This document shows, piece after piece, positions 21,085 through 32,859 of a stretch of 64,000 nucleotides of DNA. The translations under genes were made by a program, and so were the position numbers. The stretch is from NCBI RefSeq assembly GCF_016906535.1, contig NC_057377.1:1364001-1428000 (forward strand), in the 5' to 3' direction. Each line of letters begins with the position of its first letter. The stretch's first letter is position 1. This DNA comes from Rhizoctonia solani. Its lineage: Eukaryota > Basidiomycota > Agaricomycetes > Cantharellales > Ceratobasidiaceae. A model generated the notes under the pieces. The model was not told where the DNA came from and made no database searches. It saw nothing but the letters and a program-made list of their open reading frames with translations.

Positions 21085-23629
21085 TTATATCTTCAGTTTG
21101 CGTCGGTAGGTCACGAATCCTCGGACGTTGCCTTCTACCTCCTCCGCCCACCTCCTGAGTTCTGTTCCACCTTCCTTTCTCCTGTCGATGCTTCGTACGA
21201 GTTTACGGAGTGGCGTTATAGAGGACGCTAGTACTTCCGTGCCCTTGAGGCTTCTAAAGTTGACGTCGTAGGTGTTGGCTTCGTCTGCATAGATGTCGAT
21301 CAGGAGTGAGAGTGCGTGAAGAGTGGGTTCGGCTGAGCGCGGGGTTGGATGGATGTAGGATAGGAGGTACTGTGCAATGGCCTGTCCAAGCAGATTAGCC
21401 CCGGTTACATTACAAATCGAACCAACACCGACCTTGTTCATTTCGATCTCCCCCGTATTTTGAGCCAAACTACCCAAAATCCCGACGCACTTGACCTGCA
21501 CTTGTTCGTCTGCCTGGGTCGAGTCCGCCACTTGGATTAATAGCTCCACTTGCTCTTTTTGAGGGGCCAAAACCCCCCTTGCGAGCCGTGCAAGTCCCCA
21601 AAGAACGCCAAGCGCTGCGACCGATAACTCCATTCTTCGATCTGTTGTCGAGGGTGCATTGATCGAGGCGGTCAGAGTAGTCCATGCCCGAGGCCATGCA
21701 GCGACTGCTACTTCTGCTGTCGCAGGATTAACGGGGCCTGTATCGGATGTAGGGAAAGATAACAACAGATTGGAGAGGCATTCAAGAGCGGAGATGTGCA
21801 CAGATGTGAGCGCCGAGGTTGTTGGTAGGTGGGTGGGCTCGGTGGTTATAGTAGCTGTGGCAGAGGAGGGAGGGAAAGACATGGATGTGGGCGTGCTTAG
21901 TGACAAGAGTAGTGGTGTGAGAGTGGTGAGCAGTTTGATACTATTTTGGTCTGCTTCGGGGGACGCCAGGAAGGAGGGTGGTTCTTCGTCCATAGGTGCA
22001 TCATCTGCCCATTGTATTTGGTATTTCCATGTATGCAAATAAAAATGATAGCTTACCTGCATCGCTCTGGATAATTTCGTCCTCCAGTCCTTCTTCCCGG
22101 TCCATATCTGCATCCTCGTCCTCATCTTCCAGCTCCTCAGGTACAGGTTCGGGATCAGGTAACTGAGCACACACGCCAGTTAAAATCTCCAGCGAAAGTT
22201 GCAACACTCTCAATCTCCGCTCTATGCGCTCCAGTAATATTTCTGCAGGAGATTTATCATCCGACTTGGGAAGTTTGGCGAATTTGAGTGAGTTGTTTTG
22301 AGGTGCTGGGGCGGGCTTCGGGGATTAGGTTAGTGACTATATAACTAACAACACAGAAAGACTTACAGGATTTGCCAGAGTATTCTTAACCTCTTCGACA
22401 GCCCCGTCAAGAGAGTAGGACAGGAGGGGTGTAATTAATGGTAATGCGATGGAACGGTCAATGTCGATAGACGAAGCGTTGAGTGCCGCGGGTAATGGCG
22501 AAACATTCCTCAATGAACCTATTCCATGCACATAAGTTATGGCCAACAAACTCAGAGTTGGATTCGATTAGCAACGTACCGCAGGCTAAAACTCGAATTC
22601 CTATGTCCCATTCATCGTCGTTCGGCCCCTGCGGAGCGGTCGAGATTGCAACGAGACAAGCAATGTACTCTGATTCAGAACGAATAGTTTGAATTGCGGG
22701 TGGATTATCCTCTGAGAGAACGTAGAGGCACTGGACTGGCGCATATAGTTAGCATAGGGATGCATGTAGGAATGAAATTTCACGTACCAGACGCATGAAC
22801 GACCTGCCTTGGTAGCTTCGCACGGTTAATCAAAAAGGACATGAGGAATGGAATAAGCGAAATTGAATTGATAGCATTTAGCGCTTTATTAGAGGTTTCC
22901 CTAGAAGCCTATAAGTACCTTTCGGTGCAATGGAGGAATTACTTACGATAAGCACCATAAGATGGTAATTATATTTTCAGCAAACTCGTAAACTAGTTCT
23001 TGGACCTTCTCGGGCGCCGACTTGGGGTTGCTCAATACATTTTGGAGGGTGGTGGACAACTGCGGCCGGCCTTGGTAAAGGTGTCTGTGAGAGACTCGAG
23101 AGGACGTACCTTGGGGATAAACTCGGTCAAAGGCCCCATTATCCCTTTATTAAACATTTCGGCGCAAATGTCGAAACCTCCGTCAATGCATAGGTTCCTG
23201 TTTGCCTTTGAGTGTTGTGGAGTATGGGAGGTGATGACGATAAGTACCTGAGTGCCCCAGTAGCTTCAGCTGCGACCTCTTCTGATGGGTCAGACAGCCG
23301 GGTGATTAGAGTACCGACAACGTTCTTCCCTTGTAACAACCTCCTCGTCGCTGGGTCGTTTTGAATCAAATTTGATACAGCTGCACATGCCCATGTACGC
23401 TCGGCCACGTCTTCACTATTCATCTGACGTATTTATATCAGGTCAACAAATCTGTTCTGGTATATATTACTCCACTTGGGCGGACCTTCTGAATAATAGG
23501 CAATACCGCTTCGACCTTGTCCTTCCGAGTCGAACTTGCAGCTGATTCGAGGCCTTTGGGGATATGTGAGTCTGGCACTCGCATAGGATTATGCCGACGC
23601 ATTGCTTTTTTCTTCTGTGCTTTCCCCAT
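21085..23629 (-). CDS. SYO1: Syo1/HEATR3-like symportin
   Basis: ARM/HEAT-repeat adaptor that, in characterised fungi, carries ribosomal proteins uL18 and uL5 into the nucleus for 5S RNP assembly. Exons: 23629-23486, 23423-23248, 23197-23110, 23059-22947, 22900-22788, 22735-22580, 22518-22367, 22315-22057, 22004-21085; 2121 nt, 706 residues. It starts with the basic leader MGKAQKKKAMRRHNPMR, typical of the family and probably the import signal. ARM repeats follow (WACAAVSNLIQNDPATRRLL, EVAAEATGALRNL). An acidic loop (about residues 375-400) is rich in Glu and Asp and is where the family binds cargo. The C-terminal HEAT repeats end in GFVTYRRKLKI. The upstream in-frame extension to 23743 lacks conservation features, so the ATG at 23629 is chosen. 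The gene is divergent from NXT1, 172 bp apart. Confidence 0.85.
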
Positions 23630-23801
23630 GTCGATCAACCGGTTTGTTTTGGATGAAGTCCAAAAATTGTTGATGCGAAATGAGTGTGCTAAGCGCCCTG
23701 GGCCGGGGATAAGATAGGCGCCGGGCTGCTGGTCGTGGCTCAATCGCTTTGTTTGACTGCACTCTACAATACTTGTCTATACTTGATAACAATCGTGAAA
23801 T
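23630..23801. promoter_or_regulatory. short shared promoter between SYO1 and NXT1
   Basis: 172 bp separate the two divergent start codons, so both 5' UTRs and promoters must sit here. No TATA box stands out; that fits two broadly expressed genes. Confidence 0.5.
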
Positions 23802-24474
23802 ATGGATGCACAAGCAGGCTCTCATGCAACGGTCGCACGCTCCGAGTGAACACCAACCCCGACTTTTCTCCGACAAGGCCCTTTCCAAACTAACACACTT
23901 CTTATTCTTCAAGTGTCGATATTGCCAACCGTGGCGCGGCTGATTTTTTGAGACTTTATTATCGGGCGTACGACGCACCTTACAGGACGGATGTAAGTTG
24001 TTTTGTTCTTGTTTAGTATTTATATTAACTGAGTTGTGTAGACGGTACCAAGGTTCTACCGCCCCACATCAAATATAACATGGAACGGAACGCCTGTATC
24101 TGGGACGGACGAGATGCGACAGCTCTTGGAGGCCATGCCTCGCTCGGACCATGATGTACAGTCATACGATTGCCATCCTATACCTGGTAATCGTCACATT
24201 CATGGTTATAGTGAATGGGCACATCTAACACAAAATAGGTTCGAGTGTTCCTGGGCCACAACCACGCCCACCCTCGTTGCTGGTAACAGTGACAGGAACC
24301 GTGCGGCACGGTCCACCGCCCCAGCCCAATCCAGCAACAGCAGCCAAAAAACCAGTTTTCGATAATGAGCCAAGGGTGTTTAATCAGACGTTTATTCTTA
24401 TTCCCGACGAGACTGCTGCGGGTGGCGAACCCAAGTATTTTGTCAAGGCAGATTCGTTGCGTTTTGTCGGATGA
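23802..24474 (+). CDS. NXT1: NTF2-related export protein (p15/Nxt1)
   Basis: Small NTF2-fold partner of the Mex67/NXF1 mRNA export receptor. Exons: 23802-23845, 23914-23992, 24042-24186, 24239-24474; 504 nt, 167 residues. It starts MDAQAGSHATVARS and continues with the helix ADFLRLYYRAYDAPYRTD, then SNITWNGTPVSGTDEM, the QSYDCHPIPG strand, VTVTGTVRH, and the conserved tail RVFNQTFILIP ... ADSLRFVG. This pattern (WNG-VSG, DC-P, FNQ-FIL, DS-RF) is the p15 family rather than NTF2 itself. An extra Pro-rich loop (PPPQPNPATAAKKP) precedes the last strands. Confidence 0.88.
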
Positions 24475-24771
24475 TAGGATACTGTAATTGTGTTGGGCTG
24501 GTCCGCAAAATAAATTATTTATTGTTACGCTTCCTGCTCGGGAATAGGCGCCGCCGTGACGCGATGTTGCAATCGGATCTGTTGTGGGCTGTGTTTAGGC
24601 CTTCCGTCACCCCTTCCCTAAGTTCCCTTTGGCCGATCCCTTGAAGTTTGACCACTACCTCGGCCGGCTTCTACTCAACATTCACGACACGAGCCTACGA
24701 CCTGTACGACCCCAGTGTTGTAATATTTTGCTGTACTTTCTAGCTCCTAGGCCCTTATCCACTCGTCAGCC

Positions 24772-26181
24772 ATGGCGCAAGGAGGCGGATATGACTTCAG
24801 ACCCATCATCACCCATTACTTGTTTCTAGTCACCTTTTTACTCGCATTTGTGAGTCTAATTTTTGGCCTGTTTGAGAGTTTGTATGTTGATCTTACATCC
24901 GATGTCCATAGGCCGGGTGGTTTACGGCGTTCATTGGCCAGGCGGCTTCAACATCTCAGTGTTAGTACTGTTGGTTCCTGTGAGAATTAATCAACTCATT
25001 GTCAATCTAGACGGTAATGTATTTGTGGGCTCATTATGGTTCGCCATATTGTAAGTAATCACAATTCATCTGGTTCATAATTAACCAACCATCACCCCTC
25101 CCTAACAGCCTTGAGCTATTCCTCATCCTGGGTGTCTTGCACACACTTGCCACGGATACCATTGCGATGCACCGTCTACAGGTACGTTTCTATTTGGTCC
25201 TGCGCCAATGACACCATTGTCTCACTGTTGCATTGATTAAACCGATACCGTTTCCACCAAATAGATTTCCGTGTTTGGAGCAGTTGCCATCGTATTCTCT
25301 GTAGAGGGCGTGAACCGAGGCATCTATAGCGACTTTTCTTCACTCCAAGCAATGGGCGCAGGATGGCTCATTCTATCTTTCGTAAACGTACGTTGGACCC
25401 TCATTCCTAAATACCCGGCGGCAGAGACTCAATGTATAGATAGATCCTCTGGGTGTTGTACTTTACAGCCGAAGAAGACTCCACAGTTCTCAACACCCTT
25501 GATTCGCTCGGCTCGGGATCGGGGTTGACCCCAGCTGGGCGATCTGACAGGGGCGGACCCCGTCGACGAGGGCACGGACACACTCAATCCATGACCCGAT
25601 CCTCAAATGGATACACCGGAGCTGGAAAGGAGGAGCACATGGGCATGAGCGGTATCACTCCGATTCACACCGGCGGAGGCGGCGGTGGAGGAGGCATGAG
25701 GCAGACTAGCCCAGGAAGCATGACAGGCGGAGGGCGTAGTTTCGGTGAGGATTCACATCATCGTGCGGCGTCTCCCAGTACGCCGCTCATGAGCAACGCA
25801 GTCCCACCTGGCTCGGGCGCTGCGGCCGGACCAGGATTAGGAAACGATCCAGAACAGGGAGGACCTGGTGGAAATTATGCGTACAAGGCTCGCGCGTTGT
25901 ATGCGTACAACGCCAGTCCGGATGATCCATCCGAGATTTCATTCGCTAAAGGAGAGATTTTGGATATTGTGGATAATAATGGAAAATGGTGGCAGGCCAG
26001 GAAGGCGGATGGAACTACCGGCAGTGAGTATTTTATTAGATTTTTAGAGAGGCTTTTCTAGAGCTGACTGATATTTTTTCTCCCTTGCGCGTGCAGTTGT
26101 TCCGTCGAGTAAGTAGCTTACATATCTCGATGACTGAGCTGAAACTGACCCGATGTTTTAGATTACTTGCAACTCGTTTAG
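24772..26181 (+). CDS. SHO1: Sho1-type osmosensor (four membrane helices plus SH3)
   Basis: Plasma-membrane sensor that feeds the HOG MAP-kinase pathway; the SH3 domain docks the MAPKK Pbs2. Exons: 24772-24849, 24912-24960, 25011-25050, 25109-25181, 25265-25387, 25444-26023, 26097-26108, 26162-26181; 975 nt, 324 residues. Four hydrophobic helices (HYLFLVTFLLAF, SLWFAIF..LFLILGVL, ISVFGAVAIVFSV, GWLILSFVNILWVLYF) are followed by a Gly/Ser-rich linker and a C-terminal SH3 domain with ALYAYNASPDDPSEISF, WWQARK and the final TGIVPSNYLQLV. Exon 7 is only 12 nt (encoding IVPS across its borders), so simple gene finders would truncate the SH3 domain. Confidence 0.93.
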
Positions 26182-27543
26182 AGATCCTTCCGATACTCAC
26201 CAATTGGACACTTTTCTCTAAAGCTTGTTTGCTTGCCTCTTACGTAGCTTCTAGTCCTATCTCCTCTCTTGCTCCGACTTCAAACCTTCAACTCTGCTAC
26301 CCCGATCCTCGATTCTTTCCTCAGCCTGACCGGCCTATCCCCCAAAATTACATCTACAGTGGGGTAACATACCATCTTTCATTCCCGATCTTCCGTCCAT
26401 TTTATTGGTTTTTTTTACCTTTCTGTGTATGTATGTATGGGCTAGGATATTGATACGCATTTGGATCATTTCTTCAGAACTCATGATAAAATGAGGTCGG
26501 CCGTACGTTTGACAGCCATTTTAGGCGGCTTAGGCACGGCATCATCGTTTCTTTCTTTGGCCGGCCACGCCCCCACCCACCACCGAACTGGCCAGATGCA
26601 CCTTTGCCCAGGGTGAAATATAAAGATCCACGATGCTAACTGCGGGCTGCGATCAAACGCTTGGTATATCTCGGCCTGGGTGTTCGGCGAAAATGCGAGC
26701 GGCTATTCATTGGCTATGGATATGTGACCATTCTTCTCGCTATTATCTTTTTTTATTTTTCAGATGTTCCCATTAGCGAACTTGGCCGGCGGATGTTTCA
26801 ACAATTAACGGAAAGGTCGTCCCATATTGGACATGGCATGGTTCAGAATTAATTTCTCAGGTCAACTAGCGACTTCTCCCAAGGCGGAAATTTGATTTTT
26901 CATAGTACATGTAAGCCGAGTATGTTTGGAAATGTGTACATGATTCAATTCGTGTCAGGCCAAGGTTCCTTACGACTCCGCCATCCGAATCAAATGATCG
27001 TACGACGTGCGAGTGAACGAGCTGTCTCACTTGGGGATGTTGGGCAACGTATGCTATATAGCCTAGCTCGGCGAGGTAATGGGGAGGCTGACTGGGTCAG
27101 CCCCCACCTCGGATGCCGGTATAGGATCGTGTTTACGTTGTTGCGCGCTTGTCAAAGCCTCGGCCTTACTTTGTTACAGACACTACCAGATCGGCCCCTT
27201 GTTTTACCCCTGGAAACTATTCTAAAATACGGCGTACGATAATAATACCTGTCTATTCAGTTCCTGCACCATTCTAGCGCTTAGCCGAGTCTTAAGTACG
27301 AGGTCCAAGGTCACCTGCACTTTGAACCCGCGCGAATCAGGCCTTGCAGTTGCGAACCTCCGCGCGCGAGCCGCGTCTGCGCTTGTCGATAGGATCGACA
27401 GAAATTAGGCTTGTGCTGATTTTCATCCGGTCCTGCTTCGGCCACGGACACTCCCACCTCGGCCGCCGTCTACAAATTGAACCTAGCCACGCCTCCCCGC
27501 AAGAACTATATCGATATATTACCCAACGCTGTACGAGATCGCC
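26182..27543. other. intergenic, no gene recognised
   Basis: 1.36 kb between the Sho1 stop and the next gene. The part to about 26460 is pyrimidine-rich and probably 3' UTR. The short open frames show no conserved motif. Confidence 0.5.
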
Positions 27544-28983
27544 ATGACCCAGACCAGAGAACTATCCCCTCTGGTTCTTCCACACCATTACTTGGACTCC
27601 AAGCTTGGCACCAATAACAACATATATACTGTGACCTTTTCGGTCAATTTAGGTTTCATGGCTGGATTGGCAGATACTTATCTCGGGAGGTCTATCCTGC
27701 GTGTCGTGAGCGTTGTAGTGGCCACTGGGGGCTTTGTTACGGTGAGCAAAATAAATTGTGTGAGAATAATTCGGGCTAATAATAGTGCATAGAGCCTGGC
27801 TGTCATTATTCTCGCTCCGTTTTTCCCTTCACTCGTGTCGGCTGCACCGCCTCAAATCCCATACCCTCCAATTGCTGCTACCTCCTCTCCTCCCAGACGG
27901 CGCCGAACGTACGCACCCCCAGTCAGCATAACAGTTTCAGTCCGGCGAGATCCGAGTATTGTTCCAATTATCGAACGCTCCGAGCGAGACAGCGCCTCGC
28001 CTGGCCCCGCTCCACCTGGGAGGAGAGTCTCATTTTCTCCACAATCTTCGAGTACTTCGGTCCCAACGATCCCCAATGGTTATCTCGTAGATCCGCCCAG
28101 CCGTCCCGGGAGTTCCAACGGTCACCCCGCCCCCGCCATGCGTCGAGTGCTGGAACAGGAGACTGAGCTGAGCGCATATGTTTTACCCACACCTCCGGCG
28201 AGCATAGCGAGCATTAGTTCCGAGGGGGACGAACGTGGTATGGAGGATTTTGGCATAGTCAACCCCACTGTGGGAAAACAGCAGCGGCGGTCACTTCTTT
28301 TTTCATCAAGAAGGGGCGGGAGCGTCCGAAACAAGGAGAAGCCTACCGCCGAGAATGGGGAATTATTTGGCTTTCGTCGGAGGGCTCAGAGTGTAGGAAT
28401 CGCGGTTGCCGAGGAGGCCTCTAAGCGTAGCAGCTGGATATCACACTCTTCCCACGAAAGCTCGGCTTACGACGACACTGTCCGTGAATCCGAGACCGAG
28501 ACGGACCGAGTGAGCCATCCGGGCACTGCGGACAAGGCGGAGAAAGAGAGTAGGAGACGTTCCGGGCTGTCTTTTCAAGACTTCAAGACTGCTTTCGCAA
28601 AGCGGGAACGACGCGCCTCGGTGCTCATTTCCACGTCTGGCTCGTACACACTCTCACCGTCGGAAGCCAGTTCCTCGCCAAGAACGTCTCTCGGCCTGGG
28701 CAAACCTAGTTCGGTGTCACCTTACCCATCCCCACGGTCCGCGTCCGACGAACTCGCCCGAAAAAAGCGCGCAAGTTCGCCCCCACTACGGCTAGACACC
28801 GCCAACACTCCCCACGAGACCGAGCGGCGCGAAGTTCAATCACCCATAACCGACGGCGAGGGCCACACCCGGCCGTTATTCAGCGGGGAGGTGGTTATTC
28901 GGAACGAAAGTGGCCGAAGACGGACACGATCCAGTGCGATTCCGGGGTTGTATGCTGATGCTGAAGTCGTACGACGCTGGTGA
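27544..28983 (+). CDS. hypothetical membrane protein with long Ser/Arg-rich tail
   Basis: Unrecognised. Two exons, 27544-27741 and 27793-28983, give 462 residues; the intron joins GGFVT to SLAVIIL in frame. The first 110 residues contain two hydrophobic segments (VTFSVNLGFMAGLA and VVSVVVATGGFVTSLAVIIL), consistent with a small membrane anchor. The rest is disordered, rich in Ser, Pro, Arg and Glu, with many SP/TP and RR-x-S sites that suit phosphorylation, for example PRRRRTYAPP, RRRSGLSF and SSPRTSLG. It has no catalytic motif and no recognised domain. The start is uncertain because a 5' exon upstream cannot be excluded. Confidence 0.6.
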
Positions 28984-30091
28984 TCCCCTTTTATTTCCAT
29001 CTATAGACATATCTCCACCATCTCTGCACCCCCTATCTTTATTTGCCCATTCTGTTTACATTTGGTCTTGAGAACTTTTTCGTTATGCTTTTTGTTGTTG
29101 TATTTGTACTGTGGCATGTTACTTTGTATGAAGTTGATCATTTTATGACGCAATAATTTTTTACTTTGTAAAGGTTCCTGGATGGATTTTGACAGACAGC
29201 GGGGAATGTCACGTGAAGCTTGCATCATTAGGTGTGTGATTCTTCGAGTGCCCATGGCCCCGAAGTTACCTTGGTAGTCAAAGAAGAAAGTTAGATAAAA
29301 TAATGTAGAAGGGACATATCTTGCTGGACCAACTCGTGATTAAGGCCGACGAACGTGTGACTCTCGAATAATCAATGTTAGTGTGGGAAAGACCCATGAA
29401 GTTGAGTCATCTGACGACTCGGAGGCCGATTCGCTATGCCCGATCGATGGCCTATAGTTATGTCTTACCAATGTTACCGACGGAAGACATCGTGTGTACG
29501 CCCGTGTATTGCCTAAGCATCAATGACCGAATCGCATTTGCGTCTTTCGGGGTTTGAGGCTCCGAGGCTATTGTTAACGCAGAGCAATTGTCATGATAAC
29601 CGTCCACGTTTTCTAGGGCTGTCACGACTGTTGATATATTGTGCTGAGATATTCCGCATTTACTGGAGGTATATTGGGATAGAGAATATCCAACGCATAC
29701 AATCGATAGAACAGGGTCTCGAATTCAGGTCCTTGGCCCCTACTACGTAGTAATACTGTTGAACCCCCATTGGCATCTTCCGCTGCGCATGTTGTCGGAA
29801 GATCGCGTTCCGCGCGCATTCATGAGATATGTTCTCAATAAACTCGTGCAACTCCAGGACTTCCAAGCTCGGGGGCGGAGATTCGTTATAAGCCACGGAT
29901 GGTGACTGCCTGCATGACTCAAGTTGACAATATGAATGTGCGCTGTACAATGCTGGACACCCCACTGTCGCCAATCGCCACCACACATTTGGTGCTCTGA
30001 CACAAGCATATAGCTTCTTCGGGATGCGTTACGCCCATACCCGAGTTAATTTGTCAGCGACCATTATCACATTCTAACAGACGTAGGGCTT
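28984..30091. other. intergenic, no gene recognised
   Basis: 1.1 kb between the Ser-rich membrane protein and the second epoxide hydrolase. The AT-rich beginning is likely 3' UTR. Short frames on both strands around 29370-30000 show no family features. Confidence 0.5.
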
Positions 30092-30097
30092 TATATA
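30092..30097 (+). promoter_or_regulatory. TATA box of epoxide hydrolase copy 2
   Basis: TATATA 43 bp upstream of the ATG at 30140, in the context gctttatatacc. It parallels the TATA of copy 1. Confidence 0.5.
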
Positions 30098-30139
30098 CCA
30101 CCTGGCAATCTTACAACCGCGACCCTGCCACGTGTAGCA

Positions 30140-31903
30140 ATGGCCGCATATAACGAAATTAAACCTTTTACCATATCTATTCCGGATAGCGAGCTTGATC
30201 AGCTGCATCAAAAGCTTGAGCTCACTAGACTACCCGACGAGCTCGATCTTCCCCCTGGTCAAGAGTGGGACTGGGGTATCCCCCTCGCAGTTCTCAAGCC
30301 AGTTCTCGAGTACTGGCGCATAAAGTACGACTGGAGGGCCGTCGAAGAGCGTATCAATCAGTCGCTGCCACAGTTCACGACTTATGTCGAGTCGAAGAGA
30401 CACGGCGAGCAAGAAGTGCACTTTGTACACAAGAGGTCGAAAAATCCGGGTGCGATACCATTGATATTCGTGCATGGATGGCCGGGTAACTTCCTGGAGG
30501 CAAGCTTATCCCGAGCCTGGAGTATTATGTGACATTACTCAGACTATTTTAGGTATCCAAAATAATCGAGGAGCTAGTCAATCCTAAGGATCCCAAGCTT
30601 CCATCATTTCACGTCGTTGCGCCCTCGTAAGTAATCGCTTTAGAAAAACGCATTGGTTGACCTGTGCGTTTAGACTTCCTGGCTATGTATTCTCCCAACG
30701 GGCGAATACCCCGGGAATGAACGTCATTGGCACTGCGTATGTCTTCGACAAGTTGATGCAAAAGTTGGGGTATAAGCATTATGTTGCACAGGGAGGAGAT
30801 TGGTTAGTAAAATTATTTGAACTGACTTTGTGACGTCGAGCTTTCATGGCAATTCGACAGGGGTGCGTTGGTTTGCCAGGCCTTCGCGATTTACCATCAA
30901 GATACATGTCTTGCTATTCACACCAACTTTTCGGTCTCTTTCCCAAGGCCTTTGAAGAATCCGATACTAACTCTGAAGACTATACTCGGATTGTATCCTA
31001 AGGACGAAAGAGATGGACTCAAGAAATCACAGCAGTCCGATGCAGAAACAGGATACCAAAAAATTCAGGGCACCAGACCCCAGGTAAGTGGGGCTGTCCT
31101 TGTTGTTACGATTTGTCCCAGGCAGCTCACAAGCTTCAATCGGGAATCTGTATAGACTCTAGCTGTGGGGCTCACTGGTAAGTTATTGGTTGTGTCTCTT
31201 TTATGTGGAATTAATGTTTCTCATATTTTTCAGACAGTCCCGTAGGTTTACTTGCTTGGATTGGGGAAAAGTTGTATGCCTGGACGGACGACTACCCATG
31301 GACCCCTGAGGAATGGATTACATGGACTATGCTGTAAGGCTCTCCCTTTCATTTAATATGATATATCGAATATTCAATTCTACATCAATCTAGCTACTGG
31401 GTTAACGGTGAGCGAGCCAGGGTATCTTGTAGTATGCACTCCTAACTAAATAACGCAGGTCCTGCGGCGAGTTTGAGGTACTACAAAGAAAACTCGATCG
31501 TTGAACCTTCTAAAGATCCCGAGCTACAAGAAGAGCTCAGTAAGATGCGTACCTTATCGTCTCCAACACTGTTTGGATTCTCGTGGTTCCCAAAGGACTT
31601 ATATACTTTCCCAGTGGAGTGAGTCGGAGCAATTTGAGCTAGAGTTTACCTTAAAAGGCTGACAATCAATTTAAGATGGGCTGGCATTGGCCGGAACTAC
31701 GTGTACTCTAACAAGCATAATAGAGGCGGACACTTTGCCGCATGGGAAGTGTAAGCATCAGATTCACTATGTATTCGAGAGATATTGCTAAAATGACACT
31801 TTCGGCCCTATTATTACTAAGGCCCGAGCTCCTTGTGGGTGATATCCAGAGTTTTGTCACACTCGCACTTGATAAAGAGACCCGCTTACTGAATGCGTCA
31901 TAA
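30140..31903 (+). CDS. epoxide hydrolase, microsomal type (copy 2)
   Basis: Paralog of the gene at 10629-12376. Exons: 30140-30499, 30553-30626, 30674-30802, 30861-31083, 31156-31177, 31234-31333, 31394-31407, 31459-31618, 31676-31750, 31822-31903; 1239 nt, 412 residues. Eight of ten exon lengths equal those of copy 1 (360, 74, 129, 22, 100, 14, 160, 75 nt). The EHN domain (MAAYNEIKPF, LPPGQEWDWGIP), HGWPG oxyanion hole, GGDWGA nucleophile elbow, GRNYVYSNKH and RGGHFAAWE catalytic His are all present, so it should be active. Intron 1 uses a GC donor (GAG/GCAAGC) where copy 1 has GT. The protein is about as similar to copy 1 at the start as at the end, pointing to duplication of the whole gene. 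Confidence 0.9.
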
Positions 31904-32859
31904 AAAGATGTAGTATGTATGTACTATCATTCTTTGACCCAAATCTGTTTTATATGGAATTCAATATGATAAAACTTTGGTCGTTTACTCACACTGTTAG
32001 CTATCCTCATTCTTTCTTCTCTTCTTCATGGAGGGCGGCCTTATAACCATCCACATGTTTCGAAAGTTATGTTCAAATGATATATATATTTCAATTTATG
32101 CGTGTGACTACAGTACATACCACAGGGTCACAGGTTGTAGGAATGTGTGCATGTGCATGTATGCGGGCGGTAGGTTTAGGCAGGCAGCAATGGTGCATGA
32201 GATACCAGTACAGATCGGTGCGCGGTTGCTGTCTGAGGTTGAAAGAGTCAATTACTCCACAAAGCATGCGAAACTGGTCCCTACGTCCTCTCCCTAGTAT
32301 ACTACGTGAATAGACCCAATGGAATCCTAGTTTGGGTGCTCACTTTCGAGGCTCGCCATGTCTCCGCAATAAATAGCACCTCAATCGTTCAGTCCAGGCC
32401 GCTCTTGTTCGATCAAACTTATGCATGGTGGGAGGCAAAGTGCTGGGGAGGTGATTGGACGGGCGGGGAGTTGACATCACCAGGTTCGGCGACCAAGGAA
32501 GAAAGCAACAAGTCAACGGTTTATGCAACTCTATGATGGTCTAGCGCGACAATGCACTTCAAAAAATAAAAATAAAAACCTGATTTATGCTTAGCTTGAC
32601 TTTGGTAGCTCGTTATCATCCAAGAGGTGAGCTGCAAGCCGTTAAATCAACATTCTTTATCTTCAGAAGCTGTGGATTCAGTCAAACACATGGATTTATG
32701 TCTATATTCATACAGATGACAAACGGAGTGGAGGCGTAGAGACAGGAATAAAAACAAGCAGTCCCAAGTATACAGACCGCATGCACGCATGCGCTAGTTC
32801 ACCCGAATTTTCCTCATAGCATAGAGCAATCGCAGCCGACCAATGACATCTGTCACCTA
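31904..32859. other. intergenic between convergent genes
   Basis: About 950 bp between the stops of epoxide hydrolase copy 2 and MPP alpha, which point at each other. No conserved frame, repeat pair or RNA gene is seen. Confidence 0.5.

Noticed and set aside
32028..32540. Open frames between epoxide hydrolase 2 and MPP alpha
   Set aside because: Short, overlapping in several frames, no start or splice context and no motif.
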